Positions 46,695 through 56,913 of a stretch of DNA of 64,000 bases are shown here, in pieces; the stretch's first letter is position 1, and every line of letters starts with the position of its first letter. Where the stretch lies: contig JACRAR010000036.1 of assembly GCA_016234745.1 (NCBI GenBank), positions 1 to 64,000 on the forward strand, given 5' to 3'. The DNA comes from Betaproteobacteria bacterium. Lineage in GTDB: Bacteria > Pseudomonadota > Gammaproteobacteria > Burkholderiales > Rhodocyclaceae. A model generated the notes under the pieces. The model was not told the origin of the DNA, ran no database searches, and saw only the letters and a list, made by a program, of their open reading frames with translations. Made by a program: the position numbers and the translations under genes.

Positions 46695-47663
46695 ATGACT
46701 TCAAATAAGAATCTCCCCGAGTGGTCCCACGACCACGTTTTCGACAAAAGCAGCCGGGCAGCCGAGCGTGGCACCCGCATCGTCACCTGGATCACCGCAA
46801 CCATGATGGTGGTCGAAATCCTCGCGGGCTGGTGGTTCAACTCCATGGCGCTGCTCGCCGACGGCTGGCACATGAGTTCCCACGCCTTCGCCATCGGCCT
46901 GAGCGCATTCGCCTACATGGCTGCTCGGCGTTATGCCCACGATCCGCGTTTTGCCTTCGGCACCTGGAAGATCGAGGTGCTGGGCGGTTTCGCCAGCGCC
47001 ATCGTCTTGCTCGGCGTCGCCTTGCTGATGGTGACCGGATCGCTGGAGCGCATGTGGTCTCCCCAGCCGATCCACTATCAGGAGGCCATCGTCGTCGCCG
47101 TGCTGGGTCTGGCGGTGAACGTCGCTTGCGCCATCATCCTGGGCAATGCCCATGATCATCATGACCATGGGCATGCACACGATCATCACGGACACGGCGG
47201 TGCACATCAGCACGGCCAGGACCTCAACCTGAAGTCGGCCTACATCCACGTGGTCGCGGATGCGGCGACCTCCGTGCTTGCCATCGTGGCGCTGGCCGGC
47301 GGCTGGTGGTATGGCTGGTCCTGGCTGGACCCCATGATGGGCATTGTCGGCGCCTGCCTGGTGGCGCTCTGGGCGAAGAATCTGTTGCGCGAGACCGGCG
47401 CGGTCCTGCTCGATCGCGAAATGGATCATCCCGTTGTGGCCGAGATCCGGGAAGCCGTCGAGTCCGGCGGACCGCAGGGCGAAACCCGCATCACCGACCT
47501 GCATGTCTGGCGCGTCGGCAAGCACACCTATTCCTGCGCGCTGAGTCTGGTGACCCGGGATGAAACGCTGACCCCGTTGCATATCCGGGACCAGTTGGCG
47601 CAGCACGAAGAAATCGTTCATACCACGATCGAAATTCATCGTATCCCGTCGTCGGTGCAGTAA
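46695..47663 (+). CDS. dmeF: cation diffusion facilitator, DmeF-like Co/Ni exporter
   Basis: This 322-residue membrane protein has six helices of the CDF family, with ALLADGWHMSSHAFAIG near residue 52 and HVVADAATSVLAIVAL near 185 containing the metal-site Asp and His residues. A histidine-rich loop HDHHDHGHAHDHHGHG lies between helices 4 and 5. The N-terminus (EWSHDHVFD) and the GTWKIEVLGG segment match DmeF, which confers cobalt and nickel tolerance. Zinc export is an alternative. The ATG at 46695 is 2 bases after the previous gene. Confidence 0.87.
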   Translation: MTSNKNLPEWSHDHVFDKSSRAAERGTRIVTWITATMMVVEILAGWWFNSMALLADGWHMSSHAFAIGLSAFAYMAARRYAHDPRFAFGTWKIEVLGGFASAIVLLGVALLMVTGSLERMWSPQPIHYQEAIVVAVLGLAVNVACAIILGNAHDHHDHGHAHDHHGHGGAHQHGQDLNLKSAYIHVVADAATSVLAIVALAGGWWYGWSWLDPMMGIVGACLVALWAKNLLRETGAVLLDREMDHPVVAEIREAVESGGPQGETRITDLHVWRVGKHTYSCALSLVTRDETLTPLHIRDQLAQHEEIVHTTIEIHRIPSSVQ

Positions 47664-47768
47664 CGCGGTCGTCGATCACGTTCACACAGACAATCCTTCC
47701 GAATCCTGCTATCGTTAAGATTGTCGGGCGAAGACTGCCCGGCGCGAATCAACGGGGGAAGATGTCAC

Positions 47769-48212
47769 ATGCATTTCGAATGGTGGCACTGGGCAGTGGC
47801 GGGAATTGCACTGATACTGGCCGAGTTGGCGGTTCCGGCTTTCGTGCTGGTCTGGTTCGGCCTGGGCGGGCTGGTCGTTGCGCTGATTGTGTTGCTGTTG
47901 CCGCAAATCGAGGTCACGGCGCAATTGTCGGCGTGGCTGATCGTCTCGGTGGCGCTGATTGTGTTTTGGTTCAAGCTGTTCAAGCCGAATTTCCACAAGA
48001 CCCGGGTCGGAATGTCGGAGGCCAACCTGATCGGCGAGGTTGGACTGCTGACGCGCGAGGTTGCGCCATTTCAAAAAGGCGAAGTGAGATTCCAGAAGCC
48101 CATGCTGGGCAGCGATGTCTGGCCTTGCCTCGCTGACGAGACGATCGGGGCAGGTGCGCGCGTGAAGGTGCTGAGCGTTGAAGGCAGCTTGTTGAAAGTG
48201 GGAAAAACCTGA
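47769..48212 (+). CDS. NfeD-family membrane protein
   Basis: This protein of about 147 residues has three N-terminal transmembrane helices (to about residue 75) and a C-terminal OB-fold NfeD domain (EANLIGEVGLLTREV, then GARVKVLSVEGSLLKV). NfeD proteins are encoded next to stomatin-like proteins and are thought to act with them in membrane organisation, as here. I chose the ATG at 47769 (MHFEWWHWAVAGIALILAEL). The stop overlaps the SPFH frame. Confidence 0.87.
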   Translation: MHFEWWHWAVAGIALILAELAVPAFVLVWFGLGGLVVALIVLLLPQIEVTAQLSAWLIVSVALIVFWFKLFKPNFHKTRVGMSEANLIGEVGLLTREVAPFQKGEVRFQKPMLGSDVWPCLADETIGAGARVKVLSVEGSLLKVGKT

Positions 48213-48223
48213 TGGAGGACGCC

Positions 48224-49084
48224 ATGGGTGCCGGATTTATTTTTATTGTCGCATTGCTGATATTTGCGATCGTCACGCTCGCCAAAGGGGTGCGCATCGT
48301 GCCGCAGGGCACCGAATGGATCGTCGAGCGGCTCGGCAAGTACAGCAGCACGCTGCACCCCGGTCTCAACATCATCATTCCTTACCTCGACAAGGTGGCC
48401 TACAAGCTCGTGACCAAGGACATCATCCTCGACGTGCAGGAGCAGGAAGTCATCACGCGCGACAACGCGGTGATCCTCATCAACGCGATTGCCTTCATCA
48501 AGATCACCGATCCGATCAAGGCGGTCTACGGCGTGACGGATTTTTCCGAGGCGATCCGCAACATGATCATGACCACCCTGCGCTCCATCGCCGGCGACAT
48601 GGACCTCGACCAAGCGCTGTCGAGCCGCGACAAGATCAAGGCCAGACTGCGCGAGAGCATCGCCGATGAAGCCATCGACTGGGGACTCACGGTCAAGTCG
48701 GTGGAGATCCAGGATATCAAGCCCTCCGAGTCGATGGTCAAGGCCATGGAAGCGCAGGCCTCCGCCGAGCGCGAAAGAAAAGCCATGGTGACCAAGTCGG
48801 AAGGCACCAAGCAGTCGGCGATTCTGCAGGCGGAAGCGCGCCTCGAGGCGGCGCGGCGTGACGCCGAAGCCCAGATCACTCTGGCAGAAGCCAGTGCCGA
48901 AGCGATTCGCCGGGTTGCAGCCGCAATCGGCAACCAGGATGCGCCGATGCGCTACATGCTTGGGGAACGCTACCTGACGGCGATGGGCAAGCTGGCGGAT
49001 TCGACCAATGCCAAGACCATCGTGCTGCCGGCGGACATCCAGGACGCCTTGCGCGGCATCCTCGGCCGCGCCCGCGGCGAATAA
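48224..49084 (+). CDS. SPFH/stomatin-like membrane protein
   Basis: This protein of about 286 residues has one N-terminal membrane helix (GFIFIVALLIFAIVTL) and an SPFH/band 7 domain with VPQGTEWIVERLGKYSSTL and SVEIQDIKPSESMVKAMEAQ. A charged coiled coil follows to about 250. Stomatin-like proteins form large rings that organise membrane microdomains and modulate proteases. The ATG at 48224 follows GGAGG with good spacing; an ATG at 48212 would add four residues and overlaps the NfeD stop. Confidence 0.9.
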   Translation: MGAGFIFIVALLIFAIVTLAKGVRIVPQGTEWIVERLGKYSSTLHPGLNIIIPYLDKVAYKLVTKDIILDVQEQEVITRDNAVILINAIAFIKITDPIKAVYGVTDFSEAIRNMIMTTLRSIAGDMDLDQALSSRDKIKARLRESIADEAIDWGLTVKSVEIQDIKPSESMVKAMEAQASAERERKAMVTKSEGTKQSAILQAEARLEAARRDAEAQITLAEASAEAIRRVAAAIGNQDAPMRYMLGERYLTAMGKLADSTNAKTIVLPADIQDALRGILGRARGE

Positions 49085-49090
49085 ACCCGA

Positions 49091-50266
49091 TTAGCTGCGG
49101 TAGCGCTGCAGGGCGCGCGCCGAAGCGAACAACGCGATGCCGATCGCGGCTGAAATCGTGGCCAGGGGATACAGTGTGCCGTCATGGCTGGCGCCGACCC
49201 AGATGCCGACGAGCAGCGCGGCGATCATCATGCAGGAGCCCATCAGACCCGCCGCAGCACCGGCCTGCTTGGGGAAAGGCGCGATGGCGCCGGCTTGCAG
49301 ACAGGGAAAGTTGACCCCGTGCGCCAGCATGGTCAGGAACAGGCAGCCGACCACCACCGTCCAATGGTGCAGGCCGATATTCACCAGCAGCAGGAACAGC
49401 AGTCCGGCGCCGAGCGACATGCGGCTGCCCAGCGTGAAACTGCGCGTCAGGCCGATCCTGCCCAGCAGGTAGCGGCACAGGATGGTGCCCACCAGGTAAC
49501 CGACGACGCCGAAGGCAAAGCAATAGCCGTAGATCTCTGTAGCTACGCCGAGCACCCGGATCAGGACAAAAGACGAGCCGGAAATAAAGGCAAAGATCGA
49601 TCCATAGCTCAGCGCACCGGGCAGGGTGTAAGCCCAGAAAGTCGGATTGCGGGCGATATTGAAATAGCCGCGCGACAGGCTGCCGAACCGGGTTGCCTGC
49701 GGATTCTTGTGCTGATTGGTTTCGCTGAGCAGGCGCCATGCCGCGACGGCGAGCAGGCCGCAAAAGAACGTCTGGGCCGCGAAGGCGGCGCGCCAGCCGA
49801 AAACGATTTGCAGATAGCCGCCGAGGATCGGTCCCAGGATCGGCGCCAGCGAAAATATGCTGCTGGCCTTGGCGATCATGCGGGCGCCTTCGGCCGGTTC
49901 GAAGGCATCGCGGATGATGGCGCGCGCCACCACCACCGCCGTACAGCAGCCGATGGCCTGGACGAAGCGCCCCAGCACCAGCAGTGCGATGCTGGGCGCA
50001 AGGCCGCAGGCAATGCTGGCGGCGAGGTAGGTGAGCAAGCCGCCGAACAGCACCGGGCGCCGCCCGAAGCGGTCGGAGAGCGGGCCGCTGACGAGCTGCG
50101 CGGTGGCGAAGCCGAACACGAACAGGGACAGGGTCTGCTGCACCACGGCCGGCGTCACCGCAAAATAAGTGGCCAGGTGCGGCAGGGAAGGCAGGTAGAG
50201 ATCGGTCGACAAAGGCTGCAGCATCAGGCAGCCGGTGATGAGCCAGAGGATTGTGTTCGGGGACAT
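49091..50266 (-). CDS. Bcr/CflA-type MFS drug-efflux transporter
   Basis: This transporter of about 391 residues has 12 predicted transmembrane helices. MFS motif A occurs as GPLSDRFGRRPVLFGG near residue 62, and the Bcr/CflA motif DLYLPSLPHLA lies near 22. Members export antibiotics and dipeptides with proton antiport. I chose the ATG at 50266 (MSPNTILWLITGCLMLQ) because the open frame upstream runs into smpB. It lies 7 bases after smpB and is probably cotranscribed with it. Confidence 0.88.
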   Translation of the reverse strand: MSPNTILWLITGCLMLQPLSTDLYLPSLPHLATYFAVTPAVVQQTLSLFVFGFATAQLVSGPLSDRFGRRPVLFGGLLTYLAASIACGLAPSIALLVLGRFVQAIGCCTAVVVARAIIRDAFEPAEGARMIAKASSIFSLAPILGPILGGYLQIVFGWRAAFAAQTFFCGLLAVAAWRLLSETNQHKNPQATRFGSLSRGYFNIARNPTFWAYTLPGALSYGSIFAFISGSSFVLIRVLGVATEIYGYCFAFGVVGYLVGTILCRYLLGRIGLTRSFTLGSRMSLGAGLLFLLLVNIGLHHWTVVVGCLFLTMLAHGVNFPCLQAGAIAPFPKQAGAAAGLMGSCMMIAALLVGIWVGASHDGTLYPLATISAAIGIALFASARALQRYRS

Positions 50267-50273
50267 TGACAGA

Positions 50274-50720
50274 CTAGGTTTTGGCACGGAGCAGGCGTCC
50301 TTTCTCGCGTTCCCAGTCACGATCTTTTTCGGCTTCGCGTTTGTCGTATTGCTTCTTGCCCTTGGCCAGACCAATGGTGAGCTTGATGCGGCCTTTCGCA
50401 TAATGCAGGTCAAGCGGCACCAGGGCGTAGCCGGCGCGTTCCACCTTGCCGATCAGCTTGCGGATTTCGGCGGCGTGCAGCAACAGCTTACGCGTGCGAA
50501 TCGGGTCCGTCGCGATGTGACTGGCCGTGGTTGTCAAAGGGCTGATGTGGGCGCCGATCAGGAAGACTTCCTCGTTCTTCAGCACCACGTAGGCTTCCTT
50601 GATTTGCGCCCGGCCGGCACGGATCGATTTGACCTCCCAGCCCTCCAGAGCCAGGCCTGCTTCGAAGCGATCCTCGATGAAATAGTCGTGAAAGGCTTTC
50701 TTGTTTTCGACGATGCTCAT
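50274..50720 (-). CDS. smpB: SsrA-binding protein SmpB
   Basis: This 148-residue RNA-binding protein delivers tmRNA to stalled ribosomes. SMpB segments are [20 protein letters not shown] near the start, [19 protein letters not shown] near 28, and the basic C-terminal tail [20 protein letters not shown]. The start is the ATG at 50720. It is divergent from ratA, an arrangement that is widespread in Proteobacteria. No tmRNA gene was found in this window. Confidence 0.97.
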   Translation of the reverse strand: MSIVENKKAFHDYFIEDRFEAGLALEGWEVKSIRAGRAQIKEAYVVLKNEEVFLIGAHISPLTTTASHIATDPIRTRKLLLHAAEIRKLIGKVERAGYALVPLDLHYAKGRIKLTIGLAKGKKQYDKREAEKDRDWEREKGRLLRAKT

Positions 50721-50734
50721 GCTGTGCCTGCAGG

Positions 50735-50751
50735 TAGAATGCCTCATTCTA
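50735..50751. promoter_or_regulatory. symmetric divergent promoter element smpB/ratA
   Basis: A perfect 7-bp inverted repeat, TAGAATG-CCT-CATTCTA, lies in the middle of the 46-base gap between smpB and ratA. Each arm holds a TAGAAT hexamer, a good -10 for the respective direction, both 26 bases from the start codon. No clear -35 was seen on either side. It could also be an operator. Confidence 0.4.
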
Positions 50752-50766
50752 ATGCAACCCATCGCC

Positions 50767-51198
50767 ATGGCCGTCGTCGAAAAATCCGTACTCATCAATT
50801 ACAGCGTCACGCAGATGTTCGACCTCGTCGATCGTGTCGAGGATTATCCGAAGTTTCTACCCTGGTGCAGTGGCACGGACCTGCTGGAGCGCACTGAAGA
50901 CAAGACTTCCGGGCGCATCCATATCAACTTTCAGGGCATCAAGGCGAATTTTTCGACCGAGAACGCCAAGCAGGTGCCGCTCTGGATGGATATCGCTCTG
51001 CGTGACGGTCCGTTCAAAAATATGGACGGCGGCTGGCGCTTCACGCCCCTCGGCGATGCGGCCTGCAAGGTGGAGTTCAGGCTGCATTACGAGTTTTCCA
51101 GCAAATTGCTCGAAAAGGTGCTGGGGAAGGTGTTCAATCATATCGCCGGGACGTTGGTGGAATGTTTCGTCCAGCGGGCGCGGCAAATCTATGGCTGA
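50767..51198 (+). CDS. ratA: RatA-like START/COQ10-family protein
   Basis: This 143-residue single-domain protein has the polyketide cyclase/START fold, with [20 protein letters not shown] near the start. E. coli RatA binds 50S subunits; homologues resemble Coq10, which helps respiration. I chose ATG 50767 because E. coli RatA aligns at about this point; ATG 50752 would add five residues. Its end overlaps the RnfH gene by 8 bases. Confidence 0.87.
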   Translation: MAVVEKSVLINYSVTQMFDLVDRVEDYPKFLPWCSGTDLLERTEDKTSGRIHINFQGIKANFSTENAKQVPLWMDIALRDGPFKNMDGGWRFTPLGDAACKVEFRLHYEFSSKLLEKVLGKVFNHIAGTLVECFVQRARQIYG

Positions 51199-51535
51199 GC
51201 TTGAGAAACCTCTTGCGATCAGTAAGACCGGAATGCTGCGCGTGGAGGTGGTCTACGCCCTGCCGCAGCAGCAGGAGCTGATTTGTCTTGAACTGCCTGA
51301 CGGATGCACTCTGCAGCAAGCCCTGGAAACCTCGGGCCTGCTGCAAAAATATCCGGAGATCAACCTGGCGCAGAACAAGTTCGGGATTTACGGCAAGCTG
51401 GCCCGGCTTGAAACGCCGTTGCGCGGGCATGATCGCGTCGAAATCTACCGGCCGCTGCTGGCTGATCCGAAGGAGACGCGCAAGCAGCGTGCTGCAGAGA
51501 ACAAGGCGGCCAGGAAAAAAGCACCGATGTCCTGA
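51191..51535 (+). CDS. rnfH: RnfH-family protein (UPF0125, RatB)
   Basis: This 114-residue protein has a ubiquitin-like beta-grasp domain with RVEVVYALPQQQELICLEL, GIYGKLARLETPLRGHDRVE and IYRPLLADPKE, the last being the family signature. A basic tail follows (RKQRAAENKAARKKA). The gene overlaps ratA, as in the E. coli ratA-ratB pair. The role is unknown; links to Rnf or stress have been proposed for the family. Confidence 0.87.
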   Translation: MAELEKPLAISKTGMLRVEVVYALPQQQELICLELPDGCTLQQALETSGLLQKYPEINLAQNKFGIYGKLARLETPLRGHDRVEIYRPLLADPKETRKQRAAENKAARKKAPMS

Positions 51536-53056
<1,521 letters not shown>

Positions 53057-53075
53057 TAGCTGCCACTTTGACCGT

Positions 53076-53103
53076 GGGCGGCGACAAGCCGCCCTTTTCT
53101 CTT
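53076..53103 (+). terminator. intrinsic terminator/attenuator between guaB and guaA
   Basis: A 7-bp GC-only stem, GGGCGGC-GACAA-GCCGCCC, is followed by TTTTCTCTT. It sits 19 bases after the guaB stop and ends 16 bases before guaA, so it could reduce or control guaA transcription relative to guaB. Confidence 0.7.
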
Positions 53104-53118
53104 CGAGACGATAAATCC

Positions 53119-54684
53119 ATGGCACACCAGAAAATTCTCATCCTCGATTTTGGCGCGCAGTATTCCCAACTCATCGCCCGCCGCGTGCGCGAGCAACAGG
53201 TGTATTGCGAACTGCATCCCAACGATGTTTCCGAGGATTTCATCCGCGCCTTCCAGCCGCAGGGCATTATTCTTTCCGGCGGGCCGAACTCGGTCTATGA
53301 CGATGAGACACCGCGCGCTCCGCAGCTGGTCTTCGAACTCGGTGTGCCGGTTCTGGGCATATGCTACGGCATGCAGACCATGGCGGCGCAACTCGGCGGC
53401 AAGGTCGAGAACGCCCAGAAGCGCGAATTCGGCTACGCTGAGATTCGTGCGCGCGGCCACTCCAGGCTGCTTGAAGGCATCCAGGATCGCGTCAATGCGG
53501 CAGGACACGGCCTGCTCGACGTGTGGATGAGCCATGGCGACAAGGTCACCGAGATTCCGCCGGGCTTCAAGCTCATCTCCAGCAATGAAGCCACCCCGAT
53601 CGCCGCCATGGCCGACGAGACGCGAGGTTTCTATGGCGTGCAGTTTCACCCTGAAGTCACCCATACGCTGCGCGGCAAGGATATTTTTGCCCGCTTCGTG
53701 CGCGACATCTGCGGCTGCCGCGGCGACTGGAACATGCCCGACTATGTGGCCGAGGCGGTCGCCAAGGTGCGCCGGCAGGTAGGCTCGGAAGAAGTCATCC
53801 TGGGGCTTTCCGGGGGCGTCGATTCGAGTGTCGTGGCCGCTCTCCTGCATCGCGCAATCGGCGATCAGTTGACTTGCGTCTTCGTCGACAACGGTCTGTT
53901 GCGCCTGAACGAGGCCGAACAGGTGATGCAGACTTTTGCGCGCAACCTCGGCGTCAAGGTCATCCACGTCGATGCGACCGAACAATTCATGGGGCATCTC
54001 AAGGGCATCAGCGATCCCGAACAGAAGAGAAAAATCATCGGCCGCGAGTTCGTCGAAGTGTTTCAGGTCGAGGCAGGCAAGCTTCCGCAGGCGAAATGGC
54101 TGGCGCAGGGCACCATTTACCCGGACGTGATCGAGTCGGCCAGCGCCAAGAGCAAGCGCACGCACAACATCAAGAGCCACCACAATGTCGGCGGCCTGCC
54201 GGAAACCTTGCACCTCAATCTCCTGGAACCGTTGCGCGAGCTCTTCAAGGACGAGGTGCGCGAACTGGGCATTGCGCTCGGCCTGCCGCATGAGATGGTG
54301 TATCGTCATCCCTTCCCCGGTCCCGGTTTGGGCGTGCGCATCCTCGGTGAAGTCAAGCGGGAATTTGCCGACCTGCTGCGCCGCGCCGATGCCATTTTCA
54401 TAGACGAACTGCGTCGTGCCGACTGGTACGAAAAAACCTCGCAAGCCTTTGCGGTATTTCTGCCTGTGAAATCAGTCGGTGTGATGGGCGACGGCCGTAC
54501 CTACGAATATGTGGTGGCCTTGCGCGCCGTGCAGACTCAGGACTTCATGACCGCGCACTGGGCGGAACTGCCGCACAGCCTGCTGGCGAAGGTGTCGAAT
54601 AGGATCATCAACGAAGTCAGAGGCATCAACCGGGTGGTCTACGATATCTCGGGCAAGCCGCCGGCGACGATCGAGTGGGAATGA
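53119..54684 (+). CDS. guaA: GMP synthase (glutamine-hydrolysing)
   Basis: This 521-residue enzyme converts XMP to GMP. The N-terminal class I glutamine amidotransferase has Cys82 in LGICYGMQ and the His-Glu pair in GVQFHPEV. The ATP pyrophosphatase P-loop [13 protein letters not shown] lies near 227, and the C-terminal dimerisation domain ends with KPPATIEWE. The start is ATG 53119. It forms an operon with guaB. Confidence 0.98.
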   Translation: MAHQKILILDFGAQYSQLIARRVREQQVYCELHPNDVSEDFIRAFQPQGIILSGGPNSVYDDETPRAPQLVFELGVPVLGICYGMQTMAAQLGGKVENAQKREFGYAEIRARGHSRLLEGIQDRVNAAGHGLLDVWMSHGDKVTEIPPGFKLISSNEATPIAAMADETRGFYGVQFHPEVTHTLRGKDIFARFVRDICGCRGDWNMPDYVAEAVAKVRRQVGSEEVILGLSGGVDSSVVAALLHRAIGDQLTCVFVDNGLLRLNEAEQVMQTFARNLGVKVIHVDATEQFMGHLKGISDPEQKRKIIGREFVEVFQVEAGKLPQAKWLAQGTIYPDVIESASAKSKRTHNIKSHHNVGGLPETLHLNLLEPLRELFKDEVRELGIALGLPHEMVYRHPFPGPGLGVRILGEVKREFADLLRRADAIFIDELRRADWYEKTSQAFAVFLPVKSVGVMGDGRTYEYVVALRAVQTQDFMTAHWAELPHSLLAKVSNRIINEVRGINRVVYDISGKPPATIEWE

Positions 54685-54694
54685 TTGGTGCGTT

Positions 54695-55342
54695 CTAAAG
54701 CAAGTCGAGAATCTGCTCCGGTTGCGTGACGATGGCATCGGCCTGCCATGTATCGGGCGTGGAGTCGCACCCGAGGTAACCGTAAGCTGCCGCAACCGTT
54801 CCCAGTCCGGCACTGCGTCCGGCCAGGATGTCGCGCAAATCGTCCCCGACGTACAGGCTGCGTGACGGTTCCACCTGTGCAGCGATGCAGGCCAGCCAGA
54901 GAGGGTCCGGATGCGGCTTGATGCGCGGCGAACTGTCGCCGCTGACGATGCAAGCCGCCCGGTGCCGCAGATTGAGACTATCCACCAGGGGCAAGGTGAA
55001 GCGCTGCATCTTGTTGGTGACGATGCCCCAGCTTATGCCACGCTCATCCAGAGCGGCCAGCAATTCGAGGATGCCGGGGAACAGGGTGGTGCCCTGGCAA
55101 AGGATGTTTTCGTAGTGATCGAGAAAGCGCTTGGCCAAAGCGGCATAGTTCCCGTCGCCGGGGTTGATGCCGAAACCCGCACCCAGCAATCCGCGCACGC
55201 CGTTGGAGGTATGCGGCCTGGTCCGCGCCAGAGGCAGCGGAACGCGGCCTTCTTCGACCAGCAGAAGGTTCAGGGCGGCCCCCAGGTCCGGAGCGCTGTC
55301 TGCGAGCGTGCCATCCAGATCAAACAGGACTGCCTCAATCAT
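54695..55342 (-). CDS. gph: phosphoglycolate phosphatase (HAD family)
   Basis: This 215-residue HAD hydrolase has motif I FDLDGTLADSAPDLG near residue 7 (catalytic Asp nucleophile), the Thr/Lys region VTNKMQRFTLPLVDSL near 110, and motif IV VGDDLRDILAGRSAG near 165. It dephosphorylates 2-phosphoglycolate from DNA repair or oxygenase activity. It follows ubiG by 32 bases, the usual betaproteobacterial neighbour. Other small phosphate esters are possible substrates. Confidence 0.92.
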   Translation of the reverse strand: MIEAVLFDLDGTLADSAPDLGAALNLLLVEEGRVPLPLARTRPHTSNGVRGLLGAGFGINPGDGNYAALAKRFLDHYENILCQGTTLFPGILELLAALDERGISWGIVTNKMQRFTLPLVDSLNLRHRAACIVSGDSSPRIKPHPDPLWLACIAAQVEPSRSLYVGDDLRDILAGRSAGLGTVAAAYGYLGCDSTPDTWQADAIVTQPEQILDLL

Positions 55343-55374
55343 CGGGGTTTTCTTCGCGCCGTGCAGAGCGATTA

Positions 55375-56091
55375 TCAGACAACTTCAAGCGTGGTTCGCA
55401 ACAGGTAGTTGACGCTGACATCATGTCCCAGCCAGAAGCGTTTGGTAAGAGGGTTGTAGCTCATGCCAACGATTTCGTCGACGCGCAAACCGGCATTGCG
55501 GCAATCGCGGGCAAGTTCGGCCGGGCGCACGAAGCGGGCATAGTCGTGGGTGCCGCGCGGCAGCAGCCGGAGAAGGTATTCCCCGCCAATCACCGCGAAC
55601 AGATAGGCCTTCGGGTTGCGATTGATGGTTGACAAGAATACCTGCCCACCGGGTTTGACCAGCGTCGCACAGGCGTTCACGATGCTCTGCGGGTCGGGAA
55701 CATGCTCGAGCATTTCCATGCAGGTGACGACATCGAAGGCGGCAGGCTGTTCCTGCGCCAGAGCCTCCGCCGAGATCAGCCGGTAGTCGACCTTCTGCCG
55801 GCTTTCCAGCAGGTGCAGGCGCGCCACGCCGAGCGCCTTTTCGCCCAGATCGATACCGGTCACCTGAGCGCCGCGAGCAGCCATGCTTTCGGACAGAATG
55901 CCGCCGCCGCAACCGACATCCAGCACGCGTTTTCCGGCGAGGCCCGCGGTTTTGTCAATCCAGTCCAGGCGCAACGGATTAATGTCGTGCAAGGGCTTGA
56001 ACTCGGAGTTTGGATCCCACCAGCGATGCGCGAGTTCGCCGAACTTGTCTAGCTCGCGCTGGTCGGCGTTGATATTGGATGCGTCGGCCAT
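55375..56091 (-). CDS. ubiG: ubiquinone biosynthesis O-methyltransferase
   Basis: This 238-residue class I SAM methyltransferase performs both O-methylations of ubiquinone synthesis. Key segments are [20 protein letters not shown] near the start, the SAM loop [17 protein letters not shown] near 55, and the motif [11 protein letters not shown] near 123. AGGAG lies 6 bases before the ATG. It is preceded by an ompA-family gene and a clear terminator. Confidence 0.95.
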   Translation of the reverse strand: MADASNINADQRELDKFGELAHRWWDPNSEFKPLHDINPLRLDWIDKTAGLAGKRVLDVGCGGGILSESMAARGAQVTGIDLGEKALGVARLHLLESRQKVDYRLISAEALAQEQPAAFDVVTCMEMLEHVPDPQSIVNACATLVKPGGQVFLSTINRNPKAYLFAVIGGEYLLRLLPRGTHDYARFVRPAELARDCRNAGLRVDEIVGMSYNPLTKRFWLGHDVSVNYLLRTTLEVV

Positions 56092-56111
56092 CAGGCTCTC
56101 CTGCGAGGAAG

Positions 56112-56142
56112 AAAAAAAAGCCCTGCGTCGCAGGGCTTTTTT
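56112..56142 (-). terminator. intrinsic terminator after the first ompA-family gene
   Basis: A perfect 7-bp stem, GCCCTGC with a 3-base loop, has a run of eight A on one side and six T on the other, so on the minus strand it is a strong Rho-independent terminator for the ompA-family gene. It ends 21 bases before ubiG. Confidence 0.88.
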
Positions 56143-56157
56143 GGTATTGCTGCGAGC

Positions 56158-56826
56158 TTACTTTTGCTTGGTGCCGATGACTTCGATTTCGACACGGCGG
56201 TCGGGCTGCAGGCAGGCGACGAGTTTCTTGTTGCTGCGGTGGTCCTGTCCCATCTTCTGGCACTTGTCGCCAGTGACCGGCTGCTTCTCACCCTTGCCTT
56301 CGGTGTAGACGCGGTTAGGCTCGATCCCTTTGCTGACCAGATAGGTCTTGACTGCGGCAGCGCGTTTTTCCGAAAGAGCCTGGTTGTATTTGTCGGAGCC
56401 GATGCGGTCAGCGTGACCGACTGCAATGATGACTTCCAGCTTGATCCCTTTGACCTTGCTGAGGACATCATCCAGCTTGGCCTTGCCTTCGCTGCGCAGA
56501 TCAGCCTTGTCGAAATCGAACAGGGCATCCGCGGCAAGAGTTACTTTCTCGGCAGCCGGCTTGGGTGCGGCGGCAGGTGGTGGCGGCGGCATTTCACGCG
56601 TCTTGGGTGCGGGGGGAGCTTCCTTCTTGACCAGGTCGGGATCGCATTCCGCGATCGCCATGGCCGGGGTCCAGCGATTGGTCCTCCAGCACAACCCGGT
56701 TCCGCTCTTGACTACGTTGCCGCGAGTATCGTAGAGATAGCCCTCGTTCATGTCTGCTGCCAGCGCTGCGGAAGAGCACAAGCCGATGGTGGTTACAAGC
56801 GCGATTTTTTGGAGATGTTTGATCAT
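56158..56826 (-). CDS. OmpA-family outer-membrane protein
   Basis: This 222-residue protein has a signal peptide (about 1-23, ending ALAA), the betaproteobacterial segment VVKSGTGLCWRTNRWTPAMA and ECDPDLV, a proline-rich hinge, and a C-terminal OmpA peptidoglycan-binding domain. That domain contains GHADRIGSDKYNQALSEKRA near 135, with the Asp and Arg that bind diaminopimelate. It tethers the outer membrane to peptidoglycan. It lies upstream of ubiG and is a paralogue of the gene at 58297. Confidence 0.93.
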   Translation of the reverse strand: MIKHLQKIALVTTIGLCSSAALAADMNEGYLYDTRGNVVKSGTGLCWRTNRWTPAMAIAECDPDLVKKEAPPAPKTREMPPPPPAAAPKPAAEKVTLAADALFDFDKADLRSEGKAKLDDVLSKVKGIKLEVIIAVGHADRIGSDKYNQALSEKRAAAVKTYLVSKGIEPNRVYTEGKGEKQPVTGDKCQKMGQDHRSNKKLVACLQPDRRVEIEVIGTKQK

Positions 56827-56913
56827 GTTGTCCTCTTGCAGTTACACGAATGTCAACGAATGTCAGGTTTGGGTTTGCCGGGGTCGGATGGAATCGAACC
56901 GGCTCAGTCCGGA

